Assembly (NCBI RefSeq): GCF_040530035.1
Contig: NZ_JBEWCD010000001.1
Coordinates: forward strand, 186,001 to 250,000
Length of the DNA stretch: 64,000 nucleotides
Source: Roseibium sp. HPY-6
Lineage (GTDB): Bacteria; Pseudomonadota; Alphaproteobacteria; Rhizobiales; Stappiaceae
Direction: 5' to 3'
Part shown: positions 63,138 through 64,000 of the stretch, one piece after another
Layout: each line of letters opens with the position of its first letter
Numbering within the stretch: position 1 is the stretch's first letter
Program-made: the position numbers and the translations under genes
The notes under the pieces: generated by a model
Told to the model about the DNA's origin: nothing
Databases searched by the model: none
What the model saw: the letters and a program-made list of their open reading frames with translations, nothing else

Positions 63138-64000
63138 TTAAAGCGGAATGTTGTCGTGCTTTTTCCACGGCAACTCGACCTGTTTTGACCGAAGCAACGC
63201 AAGCGCCCTTGCCACACGCCTGCGCGTGGAGTGCGGTCGGATTACGTCGTCGATGTAACCGCGCTCGGCAGCTACGAAGGGATTGGCAAACCGGTCCTCG
63301 TAGTCCTTGGTGCGCTTGGCGATTTTGTCCGGATCGCTCAACTCGGAGCGATAGAGAATTTCAACGGCCCCTTTTGCACCCATCACTGCGATCTCAGCGC
63401 TCGGCCAGGCATAATTGATGTCGCCGCGAATGTGTTTCGAACTCATCACATCGTATGCGCCGCCATAGGCCTTTCGCGTGATAACGGTGATTTTCGGAAC
63501 CGTGGCCTCTGTGAAGGCAAACAGCAGTTTTGCGCCGTGCTTGATAAGCCCGCCATATTCCTGCGAGGTTCCCGGCAGAAAGCCCGGAACATCAACAAAT
63601 GTGACAATCGGGATATTGAAGCAATCGCAGAAACGCACAAACCTGGCGGCTTTTCTGCTGGCGTCAGAGTCCAGAACACCGGCCAGAACCATGGGCTGGT
63701 TTGCGACGATACCGACTGAGCGGCCTTCAATACGCCCGAAGCCCGTGATGATATTGCCTGCAAAGCTTTTCTGAATTTCGAAGAAGTCACCCTCGTCAAC
63801 AGTCTTCAGAACAAGCTCTCTCATGTCGTATGGCTTGTTCGGGTTGTCTGGCACAAGCGTATCAAGGCTCGTGTCGATCCTGTCCGGGTCGTCGTAATTG
63901 GTCAGTTCCGGCAATTCCGCCCGGTTGTTCATGGGAAGAAAGTCGATCAGCCGCCGCATTTCCAGCAAGGCTTCAACATCATTGTCGAATGCCCCGTCGG
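63138..64000 (-). CDS. pccB: Propionyl-CoA carboxylase beta subunit, 5'-truncated
   Basis: C-terminal ~287 residues of a carboxyltransferase: the frame is open to the last base of the window. [14 protein letters not shown], then [52 protein letters not shown] and [17 protein letters not shown] match PccB. It transfers CO2 from biotin to propionyl-CoA together with PccA. Confidence 0.95.
   Translation of the reverse strand, partial: DGAFDNDVEALLEMRRLIDFLPMNNRAELPELTNYDDPDRIDTSLDTLVPDNPNKPYDMRELVLKTVDEGDFFEIQKSFAGNIITGFGRIEGRSVGIVANQPMVLAGVLDSDASRKAARFVRFCDCFNIPIVTFVDVPGFLPGTSQEYGGLIKHGAKLLFAFTEATVPKITVITRKAYGGAYDVMSSKHIRGDINYAWPSAEIAVMGAKGAVEILYRSELSDPDKIAKRTKDYEDRFANPFVAAERGYIDDVIRPHSTRRRVARALALLRSKQVELPWKKHDNIPL

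Noticed and set aside
63121..63150. Hairpin GCCGCC-TTAAA-GGCGG-like sequence near the pccB stop as terminator
   Set aside because: Stem is short and interrupted, and no T-tract follows on the minus strand.

Overview
The window reads as a chromosomal segment of a marine-type alphaproteobacterium, most likely Hyphomicrobiales close to Roseibium/Labrenzia (Stappiaceae). This rests on gene content: clpS-clpA with an alphaproteobacterial basic ClpA tail, a phasin, a DUF1489 gene, a liuR-type leucine/isovalerate regulator next to ivd, pccA/pccB, a sqdBDC sulfolipid operon, ohr/ohrR and rhizobial-style class III cyclases. It is inference, since no rRNA or other phylogenetic marker is present. There is no prophage, insertion sequence, integrase or CRISPR array. 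Most of the window is densely packed housekeeping and accessory metabolism.

Layout. 1-8 kb: 3' end of selO; a TetR gene divergent from a PspA/IM30 - YiaA/B - (LplT-PlsC-acyl-ACP synthetase fusion) operon with two matching operators in the gap; HIT hydrolase; an unknown gene; a GST. 8-20 kb: azlCD exporter, WG-repeat exported protein, clpA/clpS, phasin with tandem TGCA-N-TGCA sites, D,D-carboxypeptidase with SPOR domain, a coupled VWA/J-domain pair, DUF1489, a Rossmann epimerase-like gene. 20-27 kb: small exported and membrane proteins, DUF599, two class III cyclases, a YdcF protein, a globin-like gene lacking the proximal histidine behind a CRP-like site, ClpP. 27-35 kb: ureohydrolase, SDR, cupin, ivd, GNAT, PaaI thioesterase and the LiuR-like regulator, then GH25 lysozyme, VOC protein, solute-binding-like protein and ohr/ohrR. 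35-40 kb: mgtE, a YARHG-like secreted protein, a fatty acid desaturase, an exported protein.

40.4-48.5 kb is a type VI secretion accessory operon (DUF3540, DUF2169-pentapeptide, pentapeptide, DUF4150/PAAR-like, beta-helix protein, TPR-glycosyltransferase-like) without core T6SS genes or vgrG. It is preceded by a gene-free, AT-richer 0.7 kb stretch and faces a large SF2 helicase carrying two predicted transmembrane helices. A tRNA-Leu(GAG) follows at 52 kb.

52-64 kb: orphan FliN-like SpoA protein divergent from lipB; sqdB-sqdD-sqdC; acylphosphatase; an RNA-repair operon (RNA ligase plus HD-phosphoesterase/polynucleotide kinase); a HAD phosphatase; pccA, two small exported proteins on the opposite strand, and the 3' part of pccB.

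Start codons were chosen from ribosome-binding sites and family lengths; several differ from the longest open frame, and this is stated in each entry. Family names come from recognising motifs by eye; no database search was run.
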